NCBI RefSeq assembly: GCF_017301335.1
Contig: NZ_CP071247.1
Coordinates: 3,472,001 to 3,536,000, forward strand
DNA: 64,000 nt
Direction of reading: 5' to 3'
From: Marinobacter salinisoli
GTDB taxonomy: Bacteria > Pseudomonadota > Gammaproteobacteria > Pseudomonadales > Oleiphilaceae
Shown here: in pieces, positions 47,169 through 56,553 of the stretch
Layout: each line of letters starts with the position of its first letter
Position numbering within the stretch: position 1 is the stretch's first letter
The notes under the pieces: generated by a model
Database searches by the model: none
Seen by the model: only the letters and a program-made list of their open reading frames with translations
What the model was told of the DNA's origin: nothing
Position numbers and translations under genes: made by a program

Positions 47169-49241
47169 TTACTCCTTCCCCTTGTGATCCACGGGTTCAA
47201 TCAGCAGGTTACCCACCTGGTCGACCTTCGCGTGATACCCCGGAAAAACCACGGTAGTTGAATCCATCTCGGTTACGATGGCGGGACCGGGCACCACATG
47301 CCCGGGCCAGAGCTTCTCACGGTCATACAGCACCGCAGTGTGATCCTGACCGTCAAAGTAGATGGGGCTTTCACCCGTGACCGCCGCGCTCAGATCCTGC
47401 GCTTTTTCCGCCCATTCCTTTTCATTGATGTTCGGGCGGGGGGCCCGCGCAATGGCGCGCAGATTAACCAGCTCATGCTCTTCATCCAGCGAGAAGCTAA
47501 ACAGCTGCTCATGCTCCGCGTCGAACGCATCCTGCAACACGCTCAGACCATTGCTACGCAGATCCTCCGGCTCAACCGTCTGGGTCAGCAGCAGCGCCTG
47601 TCCCTGGTAGCGCACGTCCGCCTCCCAGGTGATGGTCTGCTGGTCGCCCGGGATGTCCTGTGTCTCCAGTGAATCACTCACCTGCTTGGTGAGTACCTCG
47701 AGAATATCCACCACCTGGCTCTTGTCGATATTGGAGAAGCCTTTGATCAGGGAACGGGACGCCTCGTCTTTAACCCGCGTGGTGGCATCACCGTAGGCAC
47801 AGAGCACCCCCGGTGACGGCGGTACAATCACTGGCCAGGCATCCATCAGAATGCCCAGGGCGTTGGCGTGCAGAGGACCGGCACCACCGAACCCACACAG
47901 GGCGAATTCGCGGGGGTCATAGCCCTGCTCGACCGAAATCAAGCGCAGTGCACCGAACATATGCTCGTTGGCAATCCGCACAATGCCTTCCGCCGCCTCC
48001 TTCAAAGGAACCCCCATGGCATCCGCCACCTTCTGAACGGCTGCTTCGGCCAGGTCCTTACGGATTTCCATATCCCCACCGAGCCGCTGGTTAGCCGGCA
48101 GGTACCCCAGTACCACGTTGGCATCGGTGACCGTTGGCTGATCGCCGCCTTTGTTATAGGCTGCCGGTCCGGGCTCGGCACCGGCACTGTCCGGCCCGAC
48201 CCGCAGCGCCTTGGTCAGCTCAGGTACAAAAGCGATGGAACCGCCCCCGGCACCAACCGTTCGGACATCCACCGAAGGCGCACGGACTGCGACGTCACCG
48301 ACACGGGTTTCCCGCCGCAGTCGTGCACTGTTGTCCTCAATCAGCGCCACGTCGGTGGAGGTGCCACCCACGTCGAACGTGAGCACCTTGTCGAAGCCGC
48401 CCCTGGAACAGAACCAGATGGCACCGGCGACGCCGCCGGCTGGACCGGACAACAGCAGGTTGACGGGCGTGTAGGAGGCCGAATCGCAGGTGGCCAGTCC
48501 GCCATCCGAACGCAGGATGGACAACTGGACGTCATCCGCCAGCCGGGACTTGATCTCATGCTCCAGGTGATCCAGATAGCTGGATACTTCCGGACGGACA
48601 AAGCTGTTCACCACGGTGGTCTCAGTCCGCTCGTACTCCTGCATTTCCGGAACTACCCGGGAGGAAAGTGATACCGGAATATCCGGCATCACTTCCGCGG
48701 CGATGGCCGCGATTTTTTCCTCATGGGCGCCACTGGCATAGGCATTAATGAGAGAGACCGTCAGGGCCTCTATGCCGGAGTCGCGCAGCAATGCGAGTTT
48801 CGACCGGATGTCCGACTCGTCCAGCTCCTGGATGATCTCACCCTTGGCACTGACCCGCTCGACCGCCTCGACCGTGTCTTCCAGGGACGCCAGCAGTGGC
48901 TGCTTGTTAAAAATCACCCAGCCACCCAGCCCGCCCGGCACAAAGGACCGCGCGATGTGCAGCACTTGCCGGTAGCCCTGAGTAGTGACCAGACCAACCC
49001 TGGCTCCCTTCTGGGTCAAAATGGCGTTGGTCGCCACAGTTGTACCGTGCATGACCGAGCGAATCTGTCTCGGATCAATCCCCGATGTACGACAAATCTT
49101 CTCGATCCCGTTGAGCACCCCCTGGGACGAGTCGGAAGGTGTCGAAGGCACCTTGGCGGTATACGTCGCACCGGTATCGTCGTTGATGAGCAGTAAGTCC
49201 GTAAACGTGCCGCCCACATCAACCCCTAGTCGAAAGCTCAT
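47169..49241 (-). CDS. hyuA: hydantoinase A / oxoprolinase family subunit (ATPase half)
   Basis: Starting at the ATG at 49241 (GGAGGAAG upstream) gives 690 residues. The ASKHA-type nucleotide site is seen as LGVDVGGTFTDLLLINDDTG at the start and TFDVGGTSTDVALIED near 300. RSVMHGTTVATNAILTQKGA, VNLLLSGPAGGVAGA and CGFGGAGPLHANALG are family hallmarks. HyuA phosphorylates the ring carbonyl at the cost of ATP so that HyuB can open it. Start, spacing and order show co-translation with hyuB. Confidence 0.93.
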   Translation of the reverse strand: MSFRLGVDVGGTFTDLLLINDDTGATYTAKVPSTPSDSSQGVLNGIEKICRTSGIDPRQIRSVMHGTTVATNAILTQKGARVGLVTTQGYRQVLHIARSFVPGGLGGWVIFNKQPLLASLEDTVEAVERVSAKGEIIQELDESDIRSKLALLRDSGIEALTVSLINAYASGAHEEKIAAIAAEVMPDIPVSLSSRVVPEMQEYERTETTVVNSFVRPEVSSYLDHLEHEIKSRLADDVQLSILRSDGGLATCDSASYTPVNLLLSGPAGGVAGAIWFCSRGGFDKVLTFDVGGTSTDVALIEDNSARLRRETRVGDVAVRAPSVDVRTVGAGGGSIAFVPELTKALRVGPDSAGAEPGPAAYNKGGDQPTVTDANVVLGYLPANQRLGGDMEIRKDLAEAAVQKVADAMGVPLKEAAEGIVRIANEHMFGALRLISVEQGYDPREFALCGFGGAGPLHANALGILMDAWPVIVPPSPGVLCAYGDATTRVKDEASRSLIKGFSNIDKSQVVDILEVLTKQVSDSLETQDIPGDQQTITWEADVRYQGQALLLTQTVEPEDLRSNGLSVLQDAFDAEHEQLFSFSLDEEHELVNLRAIARAPRPNINEKEWAEKAQDLSAAVTGESPIYFDGQDHTAVLYDREKLWPGHVVPGPAIVTEMDSTTVVFPGYHAKVDQVGNLLIEPVDHKGKE

Positions 49242-49278
49242 ACTTCCTCCTGACAAACGTTTTGGTTGTGGATGGGCA

Positions 49279-50544
49279 TCAGCGCGCTGCTGCCTGCTCC
49301 AGCTCTCTCAGACTGATGGAATCACCGTCCACCCCGCCTGTGTTCAGTTTCGCGTTCGGTGCCAATACAAAGATGGTGGCGTGGCGACGCTGGTAATCAA
49401 TGGTGAAACCGGCGTTGGACACAATGCCACGGTCGCCGTCCTCGGTTTCGATCGTCTTCAGGTTGTAGTTCATCCACTTCCAGAACTCCCCTTTGCGATC
49501 ATACACATCGGCCATGTAGAAACGCGGGAACTGGGTATCCATGTACATAACTTTCTTGCTGTACGGATGCTCGGGCGGAGCCACGGCCTCGATCACCCAC
49601 ACTTCACGGGGCTCCCACTGATCGGTCGGATTCCAGTACGGTTCGCTATCCAGGTCCACAATCGGGAATTCCGCGTCACCACTGGCGTCCTGATTCCAAG
49701 CCGTGGACTGGCTGTTGGCGACAACCAGAATCTTGCGCTTGCCTAGAAGCTTGTATTCCGGATACCAGGTCGGATGGGCGTTGAAGATCTCGATATCGTC
49801 ATTTAGCTGATCGGTGCCGCCGATGGGATCCATCCAGGTACCACCCGAAAGACGACGGGTACGACGCACTGACTTGATGTAAGCCCAGCTGTCATCCAGC
49901 TTCGGGCTGTCATAGCGAACGGTGAACAGGCCAAGACCCCGGATATCCGCCGGATAGGTGGCGTACAGCAGCTGCTTCCACAACACATCGCCATCACCCT
50001 CAACGGTCTGTTCTTCACCCAGTCGCCCCTTCATATAGTAGCGGCGCAGCACCCACTCCTGAGTGCGCTCCAGGCCCCGCTCATCATCGACAAACAGATA
50101 GGCGAATTCCGGGTAGTCCTGGAAGTTCTTGGTCGGTTGTGCAACGTGGTGGTTCCAGATCAGCTTTTCCGCTGCATGAGGTGTGTTTTCATCCACCTCG
50201 GGGAAAGGCATGCCGGCTTTCCAGCCTTCCATCATGCGGGTATCGGGATTGAAAGTTGCGGCACTGGCGTACTGCTCGGTCGCGGCAAGGTAGTCGTCAC
50301 CGAGGTTAATGGGCTCGGGCGCCTTGAGCGTAATGACCAGGCCTTCCTCGCGAATCAGCCGTTTCTGCAGGTCGGTCAGCAGGGAGTCAATGCTATCCCC
50401 GTCAAAAGTATCGGACAGACGCTGATCAAGGTTGCCCGCATTAATTACATCACCCGACTGCAACTCCGCAGCCACCAGATGGCTGGCGCCTGCCAAAAGA
50501 CTTACAGCCAGAGTCAGGTTCTTCAGGTTTGTTGTGATTGTCAT
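49279..50544 (-). CDS. DUF1329 protein, periplasmic (LolA/LolB-like fold predicted)
   Basis: This 421-residue protein has a cleavable signal peptide (LTLAVSLLAGASHLVAAELQ). The mature part shows the DUF1329 pattern: LGDDYLAATEQYASAATFNP, YFLVDDERG-like segments, GTWMDPIGGTDQLNDDIEIF, WEPREVWVIEAVAPPEHPYS and MYMDTQFPRFYMADVYDRKG. Members commonly travel with DUF1302 proteins in clusters for hydrophobic compounds such as steroids and terpenes. A role in carrying or inserting a lipid-like ligand at the outer membrane is suggested but unproven. The gene is 10 bp after DUF1302. Confidence 0.9.
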   Translation of the reverse strand: MTITTNLKNLTLAVSLLAGASHLVAAELQSGDVINAGNLDQRLSDTFDGDSIDSLLTDLQKRLIREEGLVITLKAPEPINLGDDYLAATEQYASAATFNPDTRMMEGWKAGMPFPEVDENTPHAAEKLIWNHHVAQPTKNFQDYPEFAYLFVDDERGLERTQEWVLRRYYMKGRLGEEQTVEGDGDVLWKQLLYATYPADIRGLGLFTVRYDSPKLDDSWAYIKSVRRTRRLSGGTWMDPIGGTDQLNDDIEIFNAHPTWYPEYKLLGKRKILVVANSQSTAWNQDASGDAEFPIVDLDSEPYWNPTDQWEPREVWVIEAVAPPEHPYSKKVMYMDTQFPRFYMADVYDRKGEFWKWMNYNLKTIETEDGDRGIVSNAGFTIDYQRRHATIFVLAPNAKLNTGGVDGDSISLRELEQAAAR

Positions 50545-50554
50545 GAGTATCTCC

Positions 50555-52246
50555 TCAGAACTGGTAAGTCAGACGTGCGGTCAACTGATCGTTGCCGGAG
50601 AAATAGCCGAACAGGTTGGTATCGTTGAAGCCCTCCAGGGGACGATCCTGATCGGTTTCGTGCCAGAAAATATCGGCTTCAAGGCGAACCCGGATGTGGT
50701 CGCCGTAGGCCATTTCCACTGCGGGAATCACGAACCCGCCGCCGTAGGTCAGATCGGAACCAACCGCGAGGGACGGATTGATCTGGTCGTTGGCGTAATT
50801 GGTTGCCAGCACCGCAGTGATGATGCTGCTGAACTCCTTGGTTTCACCGCCGAAACCGGCGAGGTTAACCAGCTGCTCCTCGCGTTCGAAGTCAGTAATC
50901 CAGTTGTTGAAAAGCTGAACGGTGAAGAACGATGGACGGCTGGTGCCGAGGAAATCCTGCAGGTCCAGCTGCTTGTCAATGCGGAACATCGAACGCACCA
51001 GGCTCTTCTCGGCAATGCCGCAGAAACCCGGGAAGAAGCCACAAGCTTCGCCGGCGCCGAGCCCTGCCGCACCACCGGCAATGCCGACGTTGTAGGGAGC
51101 ATCCGGGATGTAGGCGATCTCGGTACTGAACACCAGGTCCGGACCCGCGAAATAGTTGTTCGCAGTCACACCAAAGATATCGATGTAGGGGTAGATAAAC
51201 TCACCGGCCGCAGCTGGGTTGCCTTCATACTCGTACGGGTTGGTCTGAAGGTCAGGCCGCCCCGGATTGGTGGCCGGGTTGGGATTCGCCACTGGATTGG
51301 GGTTGGGACCGTGGAACCAGGCTACCGAGTAGCCCCAGTCTCCGGCCAGGCCATTCCAACGCAGGCCGTAGGAGTCATCATCCATGTCGGCTTCGGAATG
51401 GTCGTAGTTGTAGGGCACGTTGGCGGCGAAGGGTGCGGACGCGAAGGTAATGCCCTTATTCGGGTTGTTGGCCCAGCGACCGCCTTCTACGTCGTAACTG
51501 TTGCCACGGTTTTCACCATCATTGAGGCGACCTGGAATGTAGAGGAGCTGCAGGCTGCCATCGAGGTCATCAACCCGCTGTACCAGGTTGACCAGATTGA
51601 GCGGCTTGCGAAGCTCCTCATTTTCAGGCTCGAGGAAAGAACGCCAGCGGAAGTCGTAACCATGCACCACGTCCAGTAACTGGAAAAAGTCAGTCTCGCC
51701 CCAGACTACCTGCTGCCGACCGACTTTCAGATTCGTAGTATCGGTAATATCGCCCTGAACCCAGAGCTCACGGATCTCCTCATCGTCGTAGACGTCGTCA
51801 CGCAGATTCACCGAAGAACCTGACGCACCGCCGGTTTGTGCCCACTCATCGGCAACCGCCTGCAGGTCCTTCAGGTAATCCGTGGGAGACTCCCGGGAGA
51901 TGCGCCCGGTAAACTTGAAACGGGCGTTGCCAAAGTCACGGAACAGGTTGAGCTTGCCGACGGTCCGCGCCATGGAGAGGTCGTAGCGATAGTCATCCCG
52001 CTGCTCGCCATCGAAGATATTGGGGCCAGGGCCGATCAGCGTGGGGTTCTCCAGGTTCCACGAAAGATACTCGCGAATGTAGCCGGACACCTCCCAGTCT
52101 TTGGTCAGCCAGTCCTCTTCACTTGCGGACACGGTTTGGGGAACGCCAGCCATCGTCGCAGCCACAATGCCAGCTGCCAGAAGCGTCTGCTTCCGATAGC
52201 GCCCCTTCAACTCCAGGTTATTTTTCGTTGTCATAGTTTTACCCAT
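50555..52246 (-). CDS. DUF1302 outer-membrane beta-barrel protein
   Basis: This 563-residue protein has a signal peptide (QTLLAAGIVAATMAGVPQ ... VSASEEDW). Many alternating aromatic strands follow, ending in LTARLTYQF, with the terminal Phe typical of barrels folded by BAM. DUF1302 features seen are WEVSGYIREYLSWNLENP, VGRQQVVWGETDFFQLLDVV and SVAWFHGPNP. It is likely a channel for a hydrophobic substrate. The start at 52246 is given; a Met four codons later is equally possible. The gene is one base from the RND gene stop. Confidence 0.9.
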   Translation of the reverse strand: MGKTMTTKNNLELKGRYRKQTLLAAGIVAATMAGVPQTVSASEEDWLTKDWEVSGYIREYLSWNLENPTLIGPGPNIFDGEQRDDYRYDLSMARTVGKLNLFRDFGNARFKFTGRISRESPTDYLKDLQAVADEWAQTGGASGSSVNLRDDVYDDEEIRELWVQGDITDTTNLKVGRQQVVWGETDFFQLLDVVHGYDFRWRSFLEPENEELRKPLNLVNLVQRVDDLDGSLQLLYIPGRLNDGENRGNSYDVEGGRWANNPNKGITFASAPFAANVPYNYDHSEADMDDDSYGLRWNGLAGDWGYSVAWFHGPNPNPVANPNPATNPGRPDLQTNPYEYEGNPAAAGEFIYPYIDIFGVTANNYFAGPDLVFSTEIAYIPDAPYNVGIAGGAAGLGAGEACGFFPGFCGIAEKSLVRSMFRIDKQLDLQDFLGTSRPSFFTVQLFNNWITDFEREEQLVNLAGFGGETKEFSSIITAVLATNYANDQINPSLAVGSDLTYGGGFVIPAVEMAYGDHIRVRLEADIFWHETDQDRPLEGFNDTNLFGYFSGNDQLTARLTYQF

Positions 52247-52247
52247 T

Positions 52248-54638
52248 TCATTGCGTGGATTGAGCTAGCGGCCCTGCGCCTTGCTTGGCTTCGGTGCCGG
52301 AGGGGCTATCACCAAAAATAAACTTCGGCTGCAGCACCCGGACAAGGGATGGCATCACGAACAGCGATGTGAACGCTGAGACGAGAAGCCAGAGCCCGAT
52401 CAAGGTGCCCATCTCCGCCTGAAATCGCAGCGAAGACAGGGACCAGAACAGAACGCCCGCGGCAAGCGTCACTGATGTGAGCAGAACGCCGCGGCCGGCA
52501 GAAAACAGGGATTGGCGAATAGCCTCGACGGGGTCGGCGTCTGGCTCCTTCTCCAGATACTCTTTCACCGAATCGACGATGTAGAACGCGTAGTCGACGC
52601 CCAGGCCGATCCCCAGCGCGACCACCGGCAGAGTACTGATGCTCATGCCAATGCCCTGCCACGCCATGAAGGCAAAGGTCACCACGTTGGAAATAAGCAC
52701 CGGTACGATGAAGAAGATGCCGCTCGCGGAGGAACGGTAAACCGCCAGGCAGGACAGAATGACCACCAGCAGTGCCAGGGCAATCGCTTCGATCTGATCG
52801 GAAAGCAGAATCTCATTCACCGCGGCAATGATGCCCAGCGACCCGCCAGCCAGCCGGACTTCGACGCCATCCAGCGGATTTGCCGCGATGAATTGCTTGA
52901 TTTGATAGGTAGCCTGACGCAGCGTTTCGCCCTGACGATCACGGAAAAACAGGATGACCGAGCCGTTTTTGAACAGTGGGTCAGCGAACTGGGCCAGGTC
53001 GTCCGGAGCAGCGCCCTGCATATAGAAGCTGATCAGCTCACCGTTCTCGAGCTGGCTCGAACCCAGTTCCCGGTAACGGGGGTTACCCTCGTACAGGTTG
53101 CGACGTACATCCACGACAATATCCGCCAGGGAAATACTGCCACCTACCTGTGGCAGACGTTCCATGCGCCGCTGGAAACTCTGCATCCATGCCAGCACGT
53201 CTGGGCGCTTCAGGGCATCCCGCTCCTCCGCCTCCAGCACCACAAACATCTGCTCAGTGCCGGGATAGCTGGCATTGATCAACGCACTGTCCCGGTTAAA
53301 CGAGGAATCCTCCCAGAGGATGGGCGAGCCGGTGGTGGCATCGCCGATGGTCAGGTCGGTGGCCTTAAACACCAGCAGGCCCACGGCCACGAGCGTCACC
53401 GGCAACACAAAAAAGCGGGCGCGGGTCTCTACCACTCTGACCGCCAGTCCGAGTACCGCACTCAGCAGGAACCGGAGGTTCAGGGGATGGGCATTGCGAA
53501 GCGGCGCCTTCACCCAGCTGAGCATCACCGGCGTCAGGATCACCGCCGAAAAGCCGATGGTCATCACCCAGATCGCACCAATGATCGACACTTTCTGCAG
53601 CAGCGGAATCGGGGTCAGCACCACACACAGGATCGCGCCCGCATCGGACACCAGACCCAGCAGCCCTGGCCGGAACAGTTCCCGCATGGTCTGCTCAGCC
53701 GCTTTCCGTGGTGCCACGCCCTCCCCGTCACACAGATCATCGAAACGGGTGATCAGCTGCACCGCGTGGCTGAAGCAACGAGCGGTAATGATGAAGGCAA
53801 CCACGATAACCAGCGGGTCGAAATTGAAGCCCAGAAGCACACCAATGCCCAGGGCCCAGATGGTGGACACCACGCCGCTTAGCAACGGCAGCAGCGTACC
53901 GCGCCAGGTGCGGTTCAGCAGGAACAGCGCCAGCAGCATCGCACCGAGTGAAATAAGAGAGATGGCGACGGTCTCTTCCAGGAAGAAATCGACCCAGCCA
54001 TAAAGAATCGGCTCGCCGACCACATGATGGCTTACCTGATCCTTGATAGGAGAGGCATCGAGAATGGCCTGTACCTGAGGGAAGATCTTGCTGTAATCCA
54101 CCAGGTGATCGTAGAAATCCATCTGGATCAGCGTGGAAGACAGGTCAGGCTCCACATAGATGCCGTAAACAAGCGGGTTATTCAGAATGGCTTCGCGCAG
54201 CTCTTCGATGCCTTGGGCGGTTTCGGGAACACCCGGCCACATCAGAGGCACACTTTCTATTCCCATCGACGAGGCGCTGACTGATTTCAGCTTGCGGGAC
54301 GCCAGTGACACTACCTGAAACGGATTGACACCGCTGACCTTGGCCAGCTCGCGAGTGATGCGCTGGACTTCGGTCAGGATCGGGCCAGTCATGATGTCGC
54401 CTGATTTAGCCTGTACCAGAATGGAAACCTTGTTACTTCCACCGAAGGTTTCCTTGTAGGTTTCGTGAACATCCACGTATTCATGATCGCTGGGCACCAT
54501 GTCGCTGAACACGGTTCGCACATCCATTTTCAGGAGCGTCAGCGCCATAAACAGCGTGCTGATCAAGATCAGGATGGCAACCACACCGCGATGACGGATG
54601 CAGAGTTCCGAGAGGGAGCGTGCGAACTGACTGACCAT
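52248..54638 (-). CDS. RND-superfamily (MMPL-type) exporter
   Basis: The ATG at 54638 (AGGAGAAA upstream) gives 796 residues. There are twelve helices in two halves, each starting with one helix, a periplasmic domain and five more helices (LMALTLLKMDVRTVFSDMVP; AISLISLGAMLLALFLLNRT; later LPVVALGIGLGVDYAFYIVD, which holds the charged residues used for proton coupling). Such MMPL proteins move lipids or hydrophobic compounds using the proton gradient. Together with DUF1302, DUF1329 and the YCF48 protein it forms a recurring envelope module near catabolic genes. Direction of transport and ligand are unknown. Confidence 0.93.
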   Translation of the reverse strand: MVSQFARSLSELCIRHRGVVAILILISTLFMALTLLKMDVRTVFSDMVPSDHEYVDVHETYKETFGGSNKVSILVQAKSGDIMTGPILTEVQRITRELAKVSGVNPFQVVSLASRKLKSVSASSMGIESVPLMWPGVPETAQGIEELREAILNNPLVYGIYVEPDLSSTLIQMDFYDHLVDYSKIFPQVQAILDASPIKDQVSHHVVGEPILYGWVDFFLEETVAISLISLGAMLLALFLLNRTWRGTLLPLLSGVVSTIWALGIGVLLGFNFDPLVIVVAFIITARCFSHAVQLITRFDDLCDGEGVAPRKAAEQTMRELFRPGLLGLVSDAGAILCVVLTPIPLLQKVSIIGAIWVMTIGFSAVILTPVMLSWVKAPLRNAHPLNLRFLLSAVLGLAVRVVETRARFFVLPVTLVAVGLLVFKATDLTIGDATTGSPILWEDSSFNRDSALINASYPGTEQMFVVLEAEERDALKRPDVLAWMQSFQRRMERLPQVGGSISLADIVVDVRRNLYEGNPRYRELGSSQLENGELISFYMQGAAPDDLAQFADPLFKNGSVILFFRDRQGETLRQATYQIKQFIAANPLDGVEVRLAGGSLGIIAAVNEILLSDQIEAIALALLVVILSCLAVYRSSASGIFFIVPVLISNVVTFAFMAWQGIGMSISTLPVVALGIGLGVDYAFYIVDSVKEYLEKEPDADPVEAIRQSLFSAGRGVLLTSVTLAAGVLFWSLSSLRFQAEMGTLIGLWLLVSAFTSLFVMPSLVRVLQPKFIFGDSPSGTEAKQGAGPLAQSTQ

Positions 54639-54640
54639 GC

Positions 54641-55630
54641 CTATTTCTCCTCGCCGCGGGTGGCGGGCCAAGCGTCCCAGCGTCCACCATCAAGTTGACC
54701 AATCTCCTGGCCGGCAACCACCACACGGTCGCCGGCAGTCAGTAGGCGCGCGACGTATCCGGTGGTTCCGTTCTCGGGCGTCAGCAAGCGCCATTCGTCA
54801 CCATCGACCGATTCCAGCAGCACCCCACCATTGCCACCGGCAAGCCAGCGAGAGCCGTCATGGATAACGTCGTAGAGATGTTCAGAGGTAGGCGAAGAAA
54901 CCGATGTCCAACTGTCGCCGCCATCGGTAGAACGGAAAATCACGCCACCGTTGCCCACGATGACGCCGGTGCCATCAAAAAACGCAACGGAACGGAGACT
55001 CTCGTAACCCAGCTCCTCGCCGGACCAACTCTCGCCGTTGTCGTCGGACTGGTAGACAGTCCCGAATTCGGCCGTAATCCAGAGCACACCGTCGTTGTCC
55101 CGGGTGATGTCGTTCAGGCCAACATCGCCATCGATACTCAGGTTCACCCAGTCCTCCGCTTCGGCATTGCTGCGAAAGACTGCGCCCATCTCGCCAATCG
55201 CAAAGAAACCGTCGCCCAGCCAGGCCACTTCGATCAGTTTTCCGGCGATGTCTGACACCGGCAGCTGCGTGGATTCCCATTGGCCTCCACCTTCCCGGCG
55301 GAAGGTCCATCCGCCGTTACCAACCGCCAGAACCAGGCCATCGTCCGAGGTGGCGATCCCCTGAAGGTTGATGTTGTGGGGCATGGAATGACGAGCCCAG
55401 GTCGACGGATCCGTGCCCCCTTCCAGCACAACCCCGTTGTTGCCCGCGAACCAGAAACGATCGGAACCGGTAGCGCTCACGTCGTAGAACGTATCCCTGG
55501 ACTCGCTGAGCGGCTGCGGCAGTGGCAGCGGCTCCACGGAGGGCTTGATGAAAGCGGCGGCGTAGGCCAGTCCGCTGACTACCGCCCAGGGAGCAACCTG
55601 CGCTGCGAAGCCGAGCACTTTACCCACCAT
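54641..55630 (-). CDS. YCF48-type beta-propeller protein (BNR repeats)
   Basis: This 329-residue protein has an N-terminal hydrophobic segment (APWAVVSGLAYAAAFI) acting as membrane anchor or signal. Six to seven repeats then carry the BNR/Ycf48 pattern (FAGNNGVVLEGGTDPSTWAR; FGTVYQSDDNGESW; VGNGGVIFRSTDGGDSW; AGGNGGVLLESVDGDEW). Ycf48 homologues outside photosynthesis sit next to RND/MMPL proteins, DUF1302 and DUF1329 and are thought to act as periplasmic partners. The ATG overlaps the lyase stop by eleven bases. Its role here is inferred from neighbours only. Confidence 0.9.
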   Translation of the reverse strand: MVGKVLGFAAQVAPWAVVSGLAYAAAFIKPSVEPLPLPQPLSESRDTFYDVSATGSDRFWFAGNNGVVLEGGTDPSTWARHSMPHNINLQGIATSDDGLVLAVGNGGWTFRREGGGQWESTQLPVSDIAGKLIEVAWLGDGFFAIGEMGAVFRSNAEAEDWVNLSIDGDVGLNDITRDNDGVLWITAEFGTVYQSDDNGESWSGEELGYESLRSVAFFDGTGVIVGNGGVIFRSTDGGDSWTSVSSPTSEHLYDVIHDGSRWLAGGNGGVLLESVDGDEWRLLTPENGTTGYVARLLTAGDRVVVAGQEIGQLDGGRWDAWPATRGEEK

Positions 55631-56549
55631 GGCCGGTTTCCCCGCGCTTTTTCGCGAACTGCTGATCCAGCCACTTGAAGCTCTTGCCCCCCAGCGTCAC
55701 GCCGGTCAGGTCCTCCGCGAACTTGACGACCGGCACCAGGTCCAACGGCTCAATGCCGGTCTGGTAACCCATGCTGTTCAGGAGCAGGACCACATCCTCT
55801 GTTGCCACATTCCCGGTTGCCCCCGGCGAGAAGGGGCATCCCCCCAGACCGCCGATGGAAGCATCGAATTCCCGTATCCCCAGGTCCAGGGCCGCTGTGA
55901 TATTGGCCAGCGCCATGCCCCGGGTATCATGGAAATGGCAGGACAGATTTTCCGAAGGCACAAACGCAGTCAGCCCACCAAGGACCTCCCGGACCTGTGC
56001 CGGATTAGCCGCTCCGATGGTGTCAGCGACAATGATTTTGCTGGCACCGGCCTGCTGCATCTGGCGGCCATACTCGGCAACCACACTGGGTGATACACGT
56101 CCTTCAAACGGGCATTCGTAGGCGACGGCCAGGTACGCCTGCACCTCGATTCCTTCGCTGCGACCGCGCTCGACGATGGCGGCGCAGACCTCGGCAGTCT
56201 GATCGAGACTCATGCGAATGTTTTTCTGGTTCATGGTCTCGGTGACGGACAACACCACGTTCACCACCCGGGCCCCAGCTTCAACAGCCAGTTCATAGCC
56301 TTTCATGTTGGGCACCAGCCCCGCATACCGAACTGCGTCCGGATCCGGCAATTGTCCAAAGAGTTCGGCCGTGCCCGCCATTTGAGGCACCGCCTTGGGC
56401 GACACGAAACTGCCCGCCTCGACATTCCGCACACCGGCACGAACCATGGTGCGAATCAGGTCCAGACGCGCATGCGTAGTCAGGGTCTTGCCCTGGCTCT
56501 GGAGGCCATCGCGAGGCCCCACTTCGTTGACTCGAATCTCGATGGACAT
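55620..56549 (-). CDS. HMG-CoA-lyase-family enzyme (possible citramalyl-CoA lyase)
   Basis: The ATG at 56549 (GGGG-TAAAG upstream) gives 309 residues. The TIM barrel opens with VNEVGPRDGLQSQGKTL (Arg and Asp for catalysis) and has CHFHDTRGMALANITAALDL (metal-binding His). The signature GGCPFSPGATGNVATEDVV with its active-site Cys follows. HMG-CoA lyases split HMG-CoA to acetoacetate and acetyl-CoA. The Chloroflexus (R)-citramalyl-CoA lyase belongs to the same family. Beside a class III CoA-transferase and LeuCD, cleavage of a malyl-CoA-type ester into acyl-CoA plus oxo-acid is a better fit than ketone-body metabolism. This is inference. Confidence 0.9.
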   Translation of the reverse strand: MSIEIRVNEVGPRDGLQSQGKTLTTHARLDLIRTMVRAGVRNVEAGSFVSPKAVPQMAGTAELFGQLPDPDAVRYAGLVPNMKGYELAVEAGARVVNVVLSVTETMNQKNIRMSLDQTAEVCAAIVERGRSEGIEVQAYLAVAYECPFEGRVSPSVVAEYGRQMQQAGASKIIVADTIGAANPAQVREVLGGLTAFVPSENLSCHFHDTRGMALANITAALDLGIREFDASIGGLGGCPFSPGATGNVATEDVVLLLNSMGYQTGIEPLDLVPVVKFAEDLTGVTLGGKSFKWLDQQFAKKRGETGHGG

Positions 56550-56553
56550 TGCT

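Noticed and set aside
45287..49241. Possible acetone/acetophenone carboxylase from the HyuA/HyuB families
   Set aside because: No small third subunit (acetone carboxylase gamma) or biotin-type partner is present, and an amidase follows directly, so amide hydrolysis is favoured.
52512..53882. Plus-strand open frame of 456 codons
   Set aside because: Antisense of the RND exporter gene, rich in His and Gln.
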